From contig JADFXG010000002.1 in NCBI GenBank assembly GCA_015233895.1, positions 124,001 to 188,000 on the forward strand: a stretch of DNA of 64,000 nucleotides. Direction: 5' to 3'. Below the pieces are notes generated by a model. It saw only the letters and a program-made list of their open reading frames with translations. It was not told the origin of the DNA and searched no databases. Origin of the DNA: Nitrospirota bacterium (GTDB taxonomy: Bacteria; Nitrospirota; Thermodesulfovibrionia; Thermodesulfovibrionales; Magnetobacteriaceae). This document shows, piece after piece, positions 7,923 to 16,270 of this stretch (position 1 is the first letter of the stretch; each line of letters begins with the position of its first letter). Both the position numbers and the translations under genes were made by a program.

Positions 7923-10052
7923 ATGCTATTACCGTTTGAATGGTTAGCGGATTTTATCGAAATAACTGAGCCTCCTGACAAAGTCTCTGCTATGCTTACT
8001 ATGGCAGGGCTTGAGGTGGAGGCTGTTTATGGAGAGGGACACGACTCAGTATTTGAGGTAAACATAACTCCAAACAGGGGGGATTGTCTTAGTGTGTTGG
8101 GGTTAGCCAGGGATCTTTCGGCAATAACGGGAAAACCACTAAAATTAAACGACAAAGACAACAGCGTTATACAAACATCAGAAGAAATATCGGTTGAGAT
8201 AACTGACACTGATTTGTGCATGCGGTACTCGGGGAAAATACTACGCGGGGTAAAAGTTACGAAATCTCCCGATTGGTTGATAAAACGGCTTGAAGCTGTG
8301 GGAGTGCGTGCAATCAACAACATTGTGGACATCACAAATTATGTCTTGTTTGAATTGGGGCAACCGCTTCACGCCTTTGATTTACGCAAACTGCGTGGAA
8401 ACACCATACGGGTAAAAAGAGCAGGCGGGGCGGTTAAAGTACGTGTGCTTGACGGGACAGAGAGAACTGTTACAGGCGACAGCCTGTTAATTTGGGACGG
8501 TGAGGGCGCAGTTGCAATCGCCGGTGTGATGGGATGTGAAGGCTCTGAGGTAACTAATGAAACGACAGATATATTTCTTGAGAGCGCCTGGTTTTTACCT
8601 GAATCTGTACGTAAAACATCAAAAACACTTGGGCTTCGTTCGGAGTCTTCTTTTCGGTTTGAAAGAGCAACCGATATTGGCGGCACAGTTAGGGCGATAG
8701 ACAGGGCTGCTGAGCTTATACTTGAGCTTTGCGGAGGCTCTGCAATGACTACCACAGATGTTTACCCACACAGGTACGAACCTGTTAATGTAGCGCTGAA
8801 AAGCAAAAACGTTAAAAGACTGCTTGGTGTGAATATTTCCGATGATACGATACGGGGTATTTTGGAACGTCTTGGATTTATCGTCTCAGGCAATAACGGA
8901 GTCTTCTCTGTATCAGTTCCCTCGCATAGAACTGACATTGAACTTGAGGCCGACCTTATAGAGGAAATAGCAAGAATTCACGGTTACAACAATATACCCT
9001 CTGTGATGCCGCGTGCCGTTGTCAGTGCTAAGGTAAGCAAGCATAAAGAAATATTATTGAGACCGCTAAGAAACCAGCTCAGACAGGCCGGATTTACAGA
9101 AACGATAAACTATAGTTTCATGCCACTGGATACGCTGGATACTTTTTTAATACCGGATTGGGATGAAAGACGAAAAGTGGTTGAGGTGCTAAATCCGCTT
9201 AGCAAAGAGCAGTCGGTGCTGAGGACTTTCTTACTGCCTGCGCTCATTGAAAACCTTAAATTAAATTTTAACTTCAGGCAAAATGATATACATCTATACG
9301 AGGCCGGCACAGTGTTCATAAACGATGGAAACGTGCTTCCAAAGGAGAGTTTTAAGCTCTCAATGGTTTCCTATATTGGAGCAGCTAAGAAATTATGGTC
9401 GGATGATACACCAATATTTTATAAATTAAAGGGGATTGTAGATGCGATAAAAGAATCTCTTTGGCCAGCAGACGAGAGGGACACTGAAGATGGGATATTG
9501 TTGTCATATGAGCATGATATTGGGCTGACACTTTCTGAGCAGCCTTTTCTTTCCGCTACGAACTCTGGTAGGATTGTGATTAAAAGAAAAAATGATGCGA
9601 TACCTATCCCTATCGGGTATATTGGTCTCCTTAGCCCTGAGGTTATGCACAAACTTGGTTTAAAGATGCGAAATTCCGCAGTTGGAGTTGTTGAGTTATC
9701 TCTTAATGAGATTTTTAATGTAGGTCAATTGCCGTTGAGATACAGGCCATTTCCAAAGTACCCTTCGATAGTGCGGGATGTGGCTATAGTGGTTAACTCG
9801 GTTACCAGACCTGAAAAAATATATGAGTCAATCGAGGCTTACAAAAACACGCACAACATCGATTTAATCGAGTCGGTGGAAATTTTCGATGTTTATACCG
9901 GAAAATCAGTGGGTGAAGGGAAAAAGAGCATTGCCTGTCATATTGTGTACAGATCGGCTGAAAGAACCCTTGTGGATACGGAGATAGATGATCTGCATGG
10001 ACGTGTCGTCAGCTTTTTATTAGAAGAAACCGGAGGGTCTCTCAGAAGTTAG
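7923..10052 (+). CDS. pheT: Phenylalanine--tRNA ligase beta subunit, short form lacking the OB-fold domain
   Basis: 709 residues against roughly 790-800 in E. coli-type PheT. The N-terminus (MLLPFEWLADFI...TMAGLEVEAVYG, residues 1-38) passes directly to VFEVNITPNRGDCLS. The EMAP-II-like OB-fold tRNA-binding domain, usually about residues 40-150 with its HPNADKL and LRG.S.GMLCS motifs, is missing. Present are the B3/B4 editing region (INNIVDITNYVLFELGQPLH), B5 (DLIEEIARIHGYNNIP), the catalytic-like domain and the C-terminal FDX-ACB domain (RPFPKYPSIVRDVAIVV). The frame is open throughout, so this is a domain loss and not a frameshift. Confidence 0.95.
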   Translation: MLLPFEWLADFIEITEPPDKVSAMLTMAGLEVEAVYGEGHDSVFEVNITPNRGDCLSVLGLARDLSAITGKPLKLNDKDNSVIQTSEEISVEITDTDLCMRYSGKILRGVKVTKSPDWLIKRLEAVGVRAINNIVDITNYVLFELGQPLHAFDLRKLRGNTIRVKRAGGAVKVRVLDGTERTVTGDSLLIWDGEGAVAIAGVMGCEGSEVTNETTDIFLESAWFLPESVRKTSKTLGLRSESSFRFERATDIGGTVRAIDRAAELILELCGGSAMTTTDVYPHRYEPVNVALKSKNVKRLLGVNISDDTIRGILERLGFIVSGNNGVFSVSVPSHRTDIELEADLIEEIARIHGYNNIPSVMPRAVVSAKVSKHKEILLRPLRNQLRQAGFTETINYSFMPLDTLDTFLIPDWDERRKVVEVLNPLSKEQSVLRTFLLPALIENLKLNFNFRQNDIHLYEAGTVFINDGNVLPKESFKLSMVSYIGAAKKLWSDDTPIFYKLKGIVDAIKESLWPADERDTEDGILLSYEHDIGLTLSEQPFLSATNSGRIVIKRKNDAIPIPIGYIGLLSPEVMHKLGLKMRNSAVGVVELSLNEIFNVGQLPLRYRPFPKYPSIVRDVAIVVNSVTRPEKIYESIEAYKNTHNIDLIESVEIFDVYTGKSVGEGKKSIACHIVYRSAERTLVDTEIDDLHGRVVSFLLEETGGSLRS

Positions 10053-10110
10053 GCAGTGTGCATCCTTTGGGTGCGCGAGTTATCTTAAAATAGTGTAAGG
10101 AAAATAGAAA

Positions 10111-10290
10111 ATGAAAAATGTGGAAATGTCACTTTCAGGCAATATTTTAACAATAAAGGTTGATATATCAAAAGAATTTGGTTTATCCTCCTCAGGCAAA
10201 ACCATTATTATAGGCTCAACTGAGGGTAACCAGAGTGTTGACGGAGCAGAAACGGTGAAGGTTGGCCTTAATGTGTACAAAAAGAAATAA
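10111..10290 (+). CDS. Small conserved hypothetical protein
   Basis: A 59-residue ORF beginning MKNVEMSLSGNILTIKVDIS and ending KVGLNVYKKK. A beta-rich pattern (LSGNILTIKVDIS, then SGKTIIIGSTEGN, then VKVGLNVY) recalls a small family found in many bacteria, which I know only as hypothetical. Upstream TAAGGAAAATAGAAA gives a modest ribosome site. It lies 58 bases after pheT on the same strand and could be the last gene of that transcript. The antisense frame covering this region lacks any coding signs. Confidence 0.65.
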   Translation: MKNVEMSLSGNILTIKVDISKEFGLSSSGKTIIIGSTEGNQSVDGAETVKVGLNVYKKK

Positions 10291-10527
10291 CTATTCCAAA
10301 TAACCCCCCAAACCAACTTTAAAAAAGGGTATTCAATGTTACCACAGCGCATAGCAGTGGAGTATTAAAAATGAAAAAAACCACTGTTCATGCGGGTCTG
10401 TAAATTTTACGTCCTCCATGCTAAAATTAATTAAAAAATTTCTCTTTCAATGTTAAAATATAATAATTACAAAAAAATGCTTGTTTAATAAAAAACGAGA
10501 AAAAAGCCAGCAATAAAGGAGGTCAAC

Positions 10528-11907
10528 ATGAAAGAGATATTTAAATATATAGTGGTTCTTGCAGTTGTTATAACACTTTCGTACACTACTGTTACGGAAT
10601 GTGCGGACAACAGCACCATTGCAAGCCCCTTTGGGTTTCACCCCGCAAGTGTTTACAAAAGTGGATATACTAAAGGAGCCTTTGACGCAGCAAACGATCT
10701 TGGCCTGAAATGGACGCGTGAGACCGTGTACGCATATTGGTCTGTAGTTCAACAAAAGCTTTCAGTCAAACAATATGATTTCACCCTCCTCGACAAACAG
10801 TTTGGTGCCGTCCCTAAAGGAATAAACATTCTTGGAAACATAACTGCACATGACCTCACCTCAAGCGGATATACAAAAACTGGTTCTTACATACCCACAG
10901 ACACATCCTCATATGTGGCCTTCGTAAAGGCAGTAGTGGAGCGTTATGACGGTGATGGTACAGACGATATGCCTGGACTCAAAAACCCTGTAAAATATTG
11001 GCAGGTGGACAACGAACCAAGTTTAGAAATCGCAGATGGTTTCGCCACCCTGCAGAAAATAACGTATAATGCTATCAAGGCAGCCTGCTCAGACTGTACG
11101 GTACTTATGGGGGGTGTACCCGGCACTCCTCCGGCAGATACGTATCTGCAAGATTTCGAGAAAAACTACAAACCCTTTATAACCGAACTTAACGGAAACT
11201 ACGTGGATGCCTTTGACTTCCACTGGTATGGTAACGCAACCGGTGACTATAAAGGCATAAAAGATGTCTATAACAGTATACGGCAAACACTCGATGATGC
11301 CGGCTTTACCTCTGCGCCTATATGGATTACTGAGCTTGGCTCCTATAGCGGCAAACCCTCTGACGAGGATTATTCTCAGACAGAAACTCAACAGGCTGCT
11401 GACTATGTAAAGCGCTATGTTTATGCTCTTTCTATCGGGATAAAAAAGGTGTTTGTAGCCTTCGGTATAATCGAGGGTTTTAAAAATACCGACAGTTACT
11501 TCGATCACACAGGGGTCATTTACGACGGAGTGGGTACAAATGACATGGGCGTGGGAGTCAAAAAACTTGCCTACTACGCATACAAGAAAATGGTGGAAAC
11601 TCTTGATGGCTGTGACTGGTCCACTTCTGAAGAGGTTTTACAAGATAACGACATCTACGTGTACAGGGTTCTCAGAAACAATAAACCTCTCTACATAGCC
11701 TGGAATGACTCCGGAAACAGTAAATATGTGACCATATCTGAGACCGGTTACAGTACGGCTAAGGTAACGAAAGCCGTACCCCCGTATCTAAACGGAGCTA
11801 ATGTAGCTAGCTATAATAGTGCCTTTAGTTCAGAAACTCATAACTTCCAGGGAGGGAGTGTATCGGTAAGTGTTGGACAAGTACCGGTTTACATAGAACT
11901 TAATTGA
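10528..11907 (+). CDS. Secreted clan GH-A-like glycoside hydrolase
   Basis: 459 residues with a signal peptide (about 1-26, FKYIVVLAVVITLSY core) and a GGAGG site before ATG. A TIM-barrel glycosidase pattern follows: FGFHPASVY, then LKWTRETVYAYW, then YWQVDNEPSL with the likely acid/base Glu163, then DAFDFHWYG, then PIWITELGSYSG with the likely nucleophile Glu269. The Asn-Glu-Pro and late Thr-Glu pair are typical of GH-A families (GH5, GH39 and others). The C-terminal beta domain (about 385-459) resembles the accessory domain of these enzymes. The sugar substrate cannot be assigned. It probably acts in the periplasm or outside the cell. Confidence 0.75.
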   Translation: MKEIFKYIVVLAVVITLSYTTVTECADNSTIASPFGFHPASVYKSGYTKGAFDAANDLGLKWTRETVYAYWSVVQQKLSVKQYDFTLLDKQFGAVPKGINILGNITAHDLTSSGYTKTGSYIPTDTSSYVAFVKAVVERYDGDGTDDMPGLKNPVKYWQVDNEPSLEIADGFATLQKITYNAIKAACSDCTVLMGGVPGTPPADTYLQDFEKNYKPFITELNGNYVDAFDFHWYGNATGDYKGIKDVYNSIRQTLDDAGFTSAPIWITELGSYSGKPSDEDYSQTETQQAADYVKRYVYALSIGIKKVFVAFGIIEGFKNTDSYFDHTGVIYDGVGTNDMGVGVKKLAYYAYKKMVETLDGCDWSTSEEVLQDNDIYVYRVLRNNKPLYIAWNDSGNSKYVTISETGYSTAKVTKAVPPYLNGANVASYNSAFSSETHNFQGGSVSVSVGQVPVYIELN

Positions 11908-11920
11908 ACGTAATAAAATC

Positions 11921-11950
11921 TTGACAAAGATTGTGCTTTAGTGCTAACTT
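11921..11950 (+). promoter_or_regulatory. Candidate sigma70 promoter for the 12022 gene
   Basis: TTGACA (11921-11926), 18-base spacer, TAACTT (11945-11950). It is followed by two mini-ORFs (ATG at 11971, nine codons; ATG at 12008, seven codons, with its own GGAG) before the long frame begins. Confidence 0.45.
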
Positions 11951-12021
11951 ACAATAGTGGTGGAGTAGAAATGAAAAACAAATCGGCTACTGTCGGATGA
12001 GGAGATAATGATTTCTTTAAT

Positions 12022-13407
12022 TTGCTTATAAGAGAAAATAACAACACTAACAGTGTGAGATTCCTCTTCATCTCGTTGTATGTGTTGTTTTTTGTTGTAA
12101 TTGGAGGCTTAAATAGTTACAGCGAAGCTACTGATAATACGATGGCAGCCACAGGCACATCAATTTATACATATATATATGATGAAAGCATTGGCAATCT
12201 AGCAATAAGAATTACCTACCCTTCAACTACCCGTTATACGGACGGCGCTCCTGCTATTATCTATACAGCCCCTGTGGTTGCGGGAACTATTAGTTTTTCA
12301 GACAATTCAAATATTAATAGCTTGGGCTTTATTGCAGTTGAGTTCTTATGGCCAGGTCAACAGGCACTTGTAAGCAATACCTATATTAAAAGTGACGGCA
12401 ATTTTGATTATGGTGGCCAAAACTCTATTAAAGCTATGAGAGATATTGTTCGTTTTATTATGGGCCTAAGTAAAAATACTGACGGCAACTATATAGAAGA
12501 CATCCTGCCGGTTACTCTCCTTCTAAACGATGTGGGTATATATGCTTATTCACAACCGGGAATGGAAGCCACCAATCTTTTAGCTCAATATGGATCCGAT
12601 GTACAAAAATTAGCATATCTTGTCTTAATGGAATCTCCTACCGAGGATAAATTATATGATCTTGAAACAGGCTATTATGATGCCGATAGCATTGCGCAAT
12701 ATAATCCATATTATAGTTATCCGGACAATTATCGTTCAAGTGGTATAACTCCTGATTACTCAACCATAGGCTGGTGTGTAAACGTTAATCTTTACCCCGA
12801 GGGACGTCCATGCTTTAACTCTAAGAGTTCTAATCCTTTTGTTCTTAGAGGCGATTTCCCTACTATTTATGGAAAACGTACATATTCCATGGACTTAACA
12901 AATGCTCTCTATAAAAACGTGTTCTCTAATCGCCAATGGCCATCGGATGTAGCCACACCGGATGAAGCAAAACAAATATGGTCTTTTCGTTCAGTTGTTA
13001 GTAATTATTCGCTAATTGCTTCGTATAATTTAGAAACTAAAATAATGCTTGTTTTTTGCAGCCACGACCACAGACAAGTAGCAAATGACAAACCACATAT
13101 ACATCAGGCTTATGATGGATTCCATAAAACAGCAGGTCTGTGGGTTAGATTAAACCCGGATAGTTCCTATGTGCTACTGATGGATTCCTCTCTGGATTCC
13201 TCCTCTTTGCCTGACAAAGACGCAAACACTGAGCCCTCCGATTGGCAGTATGCAGAGTATTGGGGATATTCCGATTCTATTGGCAACCTTATAGAAAAAG
13301 TATCATTTGCCGCAATACTTGAAATGGCAGACAGGGTTTACAACAATGATTGGTCTGTAAATCTAAACAATGTTTTGGTAAACACTGCCCACCCTTATTT
13401 GCAATAG
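12022..13407 (+). CDS. Secreted alpha/beta-hydrolase-like protein
   Basis: Up to 461 residues. An N-terminal hydrophobic stretch (FLFISLYVLFFVVIGG) is a signal peptide or anchor. The body shows an alpha/beta-hydrolase-like order: YTDGAPAIIYTAPVV, GFIAVEFLWPG, a possible nucleophile elbow in YAYSQPGMEAT, an acidic turn, and a late HDHRQVANDKPHIH stretch that could hold the catalytic His. The family is not recognised. The start is unclear. TTG at 12022 is in frame but has no ribosome site, GTG at 12055 would still include the signal, and the well-placed ATG at 12008 is out of frame. It follows the glycosidase gene. Confidence 0.55.
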   Translation: MLIRENNNTNSVRFLFISLYVLFFVVIGGLNSYSEATDNTMAATGTSIYTYIYDESIGNLAIRITYPSTTRYTDGAPAIIYTAPVVAGTISFSDNSNINSLGFIAVEFLWPGQQALVSNTYIKSDGNFDYGGQNSIKAMRDIVRFIMGLSKNTDGNYIEDILPVTLLLNDVGIYAYSQPGMEATNLLAQYGSDVQKLAYLVLMESPTEDKLYDLETGYYDADSIAQYNPYYSYPDNYRSSGITPDYSTIGWCVNVNLYPEGRPCFNSKSSNPFVLRGDFPTIYGKRTYSMDLTNALYKNVFSNRQWPSDVATPDEAKQIWSFRSVVSNYSLIASYNLETKIMLVFCSHDHRQVANDKPHIHQAYDGFHKTAGLWVRLNPDSSYVLLMDSSLDSSSLPDKDANTEPSDWQYAEYWGYSDSIGNLIEKVSFAAILEMADRVYNNDWSVNLNNVLVNTAHPYLQ

Positions 13408-13467
13408 TTGTTTTACACAGCAACATTATAGTGGTTGTCAAGATTTTTTACATAATCTCTTTGCGGG

Positions 13468-13749
13468 TTATACATTCTTTGTCAAAAACTCCTTCAATTC
13501 ATTTACGGAACCGGCTGTTTTGATAAGATTTTTGAACTCCTCTAATTTATCTAAAGTATTTATAGCTCTTACTATATTCATAAGCTCAAGCCCTGCAAAA
13601 CCATGTTTGAGTTCAAGTCCTAACTCTATACCTTCAAGCAGCCCTCTCCGTTCACCTTCAAGCAGTCCTTTCTGTTCACCTTCAAGTAAACCCTTCTCCA
13701 GACCATCCAAATAAAGCACATCTTTTGTTATGTCAATAGTTACCGGCAT
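13468..13749 (-). pseudogene. Rpn-family nuclease C-terminal fragment
   Basis: 93 codons encode KKMPVTIDITKDVLYLDG, repeated GLLEGEQKGLLEGERRGL-type segments and an ELKEFL-type helical end. This is the C-terminal tail of Rpn (recombination-promoting nuclease, PD-(D/E)XK 'putative transposase') proteins. Homology to that tail reaches upstream in frame (NLAPSILREFKK) to about 13785, exactly the hicA stop. The whole nuclease domain is absent. It reads as a truncated gene left after hicBA joined here; expression as a short protein cannot be excluded. The Glu/Gly/Leu heptads come from a short DNA repeat (TTCAAGCAG/CCTTC units). Confidence 0.7.
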
Positions 13750-13784
13750 TTTCTTAAACTCCCTTAATATCGAGGGTGCAAGGT

Positions 13785-14009
13785 TTATAAGTATTTTAAT
13801 GTTTCTTCAACAGTCAGTCCTATGTCTTTTGCTATTTTTTGTAATAACACAGGCGAAACATCGTATCCTTTGTGAAATGGTACAGTCGTACAACGGCCAT
13901 CTGAATGACGAAATTGTTTATGAGAGCCGCGTTGCCTAACTTCTTTAAAGCCCATTCTCTCAAGAATGTTTGTAACCTTCTGAGGTTTTAAGGCAGGGAA
14001 TCTGCTCAC
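13785..14009 (-). CDS. hicA: HicA-type mRNA interferase toxin
   Basis: A 74-residue HicA protein. The dsRBD-like fold is marked by PALKPQKVTNILERMGF, then RQRGSHKQFRHSDGR with the catalytic His of the GSH motif, then TTVPFHKGYDVSPVLLQKI. Such toxins cut mRNA in the cytoplasm until HicB binds them. It lies three bases downstream of hicB on the same strand, so the order is antitoxin first. The length is normal. It probably sits in an accessory insertion beside the Rpn remnant. Confidence 0.9.
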   Translation of the reverse strand: MSRFPALKPQKVTNILERMGFKEVRQRGSHKQFRHSDGRCTTVPFHKGYDVSPVLLQKIAKDIGLTVEETLKYL

Positions 14010-14012
14010 AAA

Positions 14013-14222
14013 TTAGGCTACTACTACGTTTTGCGTACCAACATATTCAGATACCATTACAGGTTCGCCGTCCTCAAGCAACATTTCGATTACTTCTTTT
14101 AAGTTATAATTCAATGCATCCAAGGTTTCAGCCTGTGAGTGTGCCCCGGGAAAACCAGGTATATACCCAACATATAAACCCGTATCAGGGCATCTTTCAA
14201 TAACAGCCGTATATATTTTCAT
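14013..14222 (-). CDS. hicB: HicB-family antitoxin
   Basis: A 69-residue HicB-like protein: MKIYTAVIERCPDTGLYVGY, PGFPGAHSQAETLDALNYNL and KEVIEMLLEDGEP, the partial RNase H-like fold that binds and masks HicA. It has no C-terminal DNA-binding (HTH or RHH) domain, so autoregulation may be weak or indirect. A GAGG site precedes ATG. It is followed directly by hicA. Confidence 0.9.
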   Translation of the reverse strand: MKIYTAVIERCPDTGLYVGYIPGFPGAHSQAETLDALNYNLKEVIEMLLEDGEPVMVSEYVGTQNVVVA

Positions 14223-14510
14223 CTTTATGCCTCAACTATTAAAAATTCTCTTCTACTAATTATAGCAAACTTTAAAACAAAAATACTGTATTTTATATAG
14301 TGTCATGTCAACTGTACAAAGTTGGATAAGTACTATTATAGCCTGTCAGGAATGCCAATTAATTAACTTTGTCAATAACCAGAGTCCTTAGCAAAAATAT
14401 CTGGACTTAGGAACTTAAAGTGTTTATAGTTTCAGATAGCAGGACATCCGGACGAGCATGTATAAATAATTAATGTTTCCCAATAGTCTCCAAATCCTTC
14501 ATATAATTGT

Positions 14511-14963
14511 TCATTGGAGTTTGTTTGCCTTGATGTACCTTAAATATGATTTAACCAAGTGATAAAATACAAAGATTTGAGGAATGAAAAAACCTATGAG
14601 TCCATCTGTAAGACCAGTTAAACCATCACTTAAACCGCCTAAAAGTTCCATCTCCCCATCAGGGCGGTATCCCTCTTCACCAGGTCTCCATGGCCCTTGG
14701 TCTACTCTTATAGACCAAATAAATGGAAAACCACAAGAGGACGTAACGTCGCCATCATGTGATGTTACTGAACCGCGTGGATACCGTATAAATAGAAAAA
14801 ATAAAATAAAACCAACAATTAAACAAATTATATAAGTCTTCTTATAGTTTGGAACAGGAACTTTTTTTATTCTTAAGAATGACCTAAATATTAATTTAAC
14901 TATCAAAAATACTACGACTATCAAAAAAGCATAAAATGCAAACATGTAGTGTTCTTTTGGCAT
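14511..14963 (-). CDS. Hypothetical membrane protein
   Basis: 150 residues with a GGAG site before ATG. Two membrane segments are clear (YAFLIVVVFLIVKLIF, about 11-26, and YIICLIVGFILFFLFI, about 44-59). A polar, Gly/Asp/Pro-rich middle (about 64-110) is followed by a third hydrophobic segment (LIGFFIPQIFVFYHLV, about 121-136). I recognise no family. The extracytoplasmic middle part has GLSDGLTGLTDGLIG-type repeats. It stands alone between hicBA and a long stretch without genes. Confidence 0.55.
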   Translation of the reverse strand: MPKEHYMFAFYAFLIVVVFLIVKLIFRSFLRIKKVPVPNYKKTYIICLIVGFILFFLFIRYPRGSVTSHDGDVTSSCGFPFIWSIRVDQGPWRPGEEGYRPDGEMELLGGLSDGLTGLTDGLIGFFIPQIFVFYHLVKSYLRYIKANKLQ

Positions 14964-15764
14964 ATTTCAACTCCTATTTTTCTATTGCCATTGCTTCACC
15001 ATGAACCGGACAAATCCTTTTCACATCACAGCAACTGCAGCTCTATGCTCCAGGCCACCTATCAACGAACAATATCACTATTGTACAACTATAGGCTCGG
15101 GGTTTTAAGATATTAGGAACATAACATCCGGTTGAGTATAGATTGGGTACAAATTCTCTGTCCTCACCCCGCTCAATGTCCCAATAGCACCAACCCAAGC
15201 CTCCTATTACGTCACTTTAAGGTACAGTTTTTAAGGCGACTAACTATATCGTCTTCCTGCTACAGCTTCTGGTGGATTCTAAACAAAAAATAAAATTATG
15301 TCAAGTAAAAAATTACCACGTGTTTGCCCGACTTTATCACTTGAGAGTCCAATTACATATTAACTAAAACAGAGTATCTTTATAAATCTTTTAATCTGAA
15401 CATCAGTTTTGCGGGCAGAGCTCGCAGTGAGACTTTTTAAGCGGCGGAACGCCGGTTAAAAATCTTTACCAACAGACACACAAACAACACAAGGGCGCCA
15501 GCCGGTCGCCCCTACAAGACCACCCAAACGCTAACACTAAAACGGGGGGTCACGGGGGAATCATTTCCCCGTGCGGGTGGGTTTAAGGGAGGGCAGCGCT
15601 CTCCCTTACTTAAATTACCTTATTATTTTACTTTTTTAACGGCTAATCGGTAGTAAGCAAAAAATCTCAAAAAAAATCCCTCATTTATTTAAAACAACAC
15701 GATACCACATGGCGCAACTCTCCCGTTGGGTTATGAAGGTTGTAAAATTATGACTTGCTGACTA
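14964..15764. other. Long intergenic stretch without recognisable genes
   Basis: About 800 bases between two minus-strand genes. No frame of useful length with a ribosome site is seen on either strand. The part at 14990-15290 is GC-moderate and gene-like in composition but broken by stops, and could be a decayed gene I cannot name. The part at 15440-15610 holds several hairpins, listed separately. No tRNA or known riboswitch was recognised. Confidence 0.5.
15442..15608. repeat. Cluster of hairpin-forming repeats downstream of infC
   Basis: Four inverted repeats in 170 bases: GGCGgaaCGCC (15442-15452), GGGCG..CGCCC (15493-15511), CACGGGG..CCCCGTG (15551-15573) and TAAGGGAG..CTCCCTTA (15584-15608). 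The GGGCGCCAGCCGGTCGCCCC core is of the kind that recurs as REP-like elements in environmental genomes. It could stop transcription coming from infC. Confidence 0.55.
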
Positions 15765-16259
15765 TTACTTTGGCGCTACAACCATTATTATGCTCTTTCC
15801 ATCAAGTTTGGGTTTAACCTCTATGTTGTAGTTACCCTGAAGTTTTTCAACGATATTGTCAAAGATGGCCATGCCATGCTCTGGCCTTATGATTTCTCTG
15901 CCTCTGAAATACATTGACACTTTAGCCTTATCCCCCTCACCCAAAAATCCTATCATCTGGTTGACCTTCCTCTCTAAATCATGGTCTGATATACGAGGCC
16001 GGATTTTCACCTCTTTAACGTCCGTTGTTTTCCGGTGAGAGTGCTTCTTACTGATTTGATACTTATACTTTCCGAAATCCATGATGCGGCACACGGGAGG
16101 ATTTGCTCCGGGCGCTACCTCCACAAGGTCAAGCCCCTTTTCCTTTGCTGACCTTATAGCATCCCTTACCGCTACGATTCCAAGCTGCCCTCCCTCAACA
16201 TCAATTAGTCTTATCTGCGGGGATTTAATCTGTTCGTTTACTTTAACCTTGTTGTTTAT
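15765..16259 (-). CDS. infC: Translation initiation factor IF-3, probable ATA start
   Basis: 164 residues if translation begins at ATA (16259-16257). This codon sits six bases after an AAGGAGG site and gives INNKVKVNEQIKSPQIRLID, the normal IF-3 N-terminus. No ATG, GTG or TTG is in frame before GTG at 16124, and starting there would delete the N-domain. The linker and C-domain follow (VEVAPGANPPVCRIMDFGKY, then GEGDKAKVSMYFRGREI). IF-3 rejects non-AUG starts and thereby represses its own synthesis where infC starts with a rare codon such as AUU. It follows thrS by eleven bases; rpmI and rplT are not downstream. Confidence 0.93.
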   Translation of the reverse strand: MNNKVKVNEQIKSPQIRLIDVEGGQLGIVAVRDAIRSAKEKGLDLVEVAPGANPPVCRIMDFGKYKYQISKKHSHRKTTDVKEVKIRPRISDHDLERKVNQMIGFLGEGDKAKVSMYFRGREIIRPEHGMAIFDNIVEKLQGNYNIEVKPKLDGKSIIMVVAPK

Positions 16260-16270
16260 TGAACACCTCC

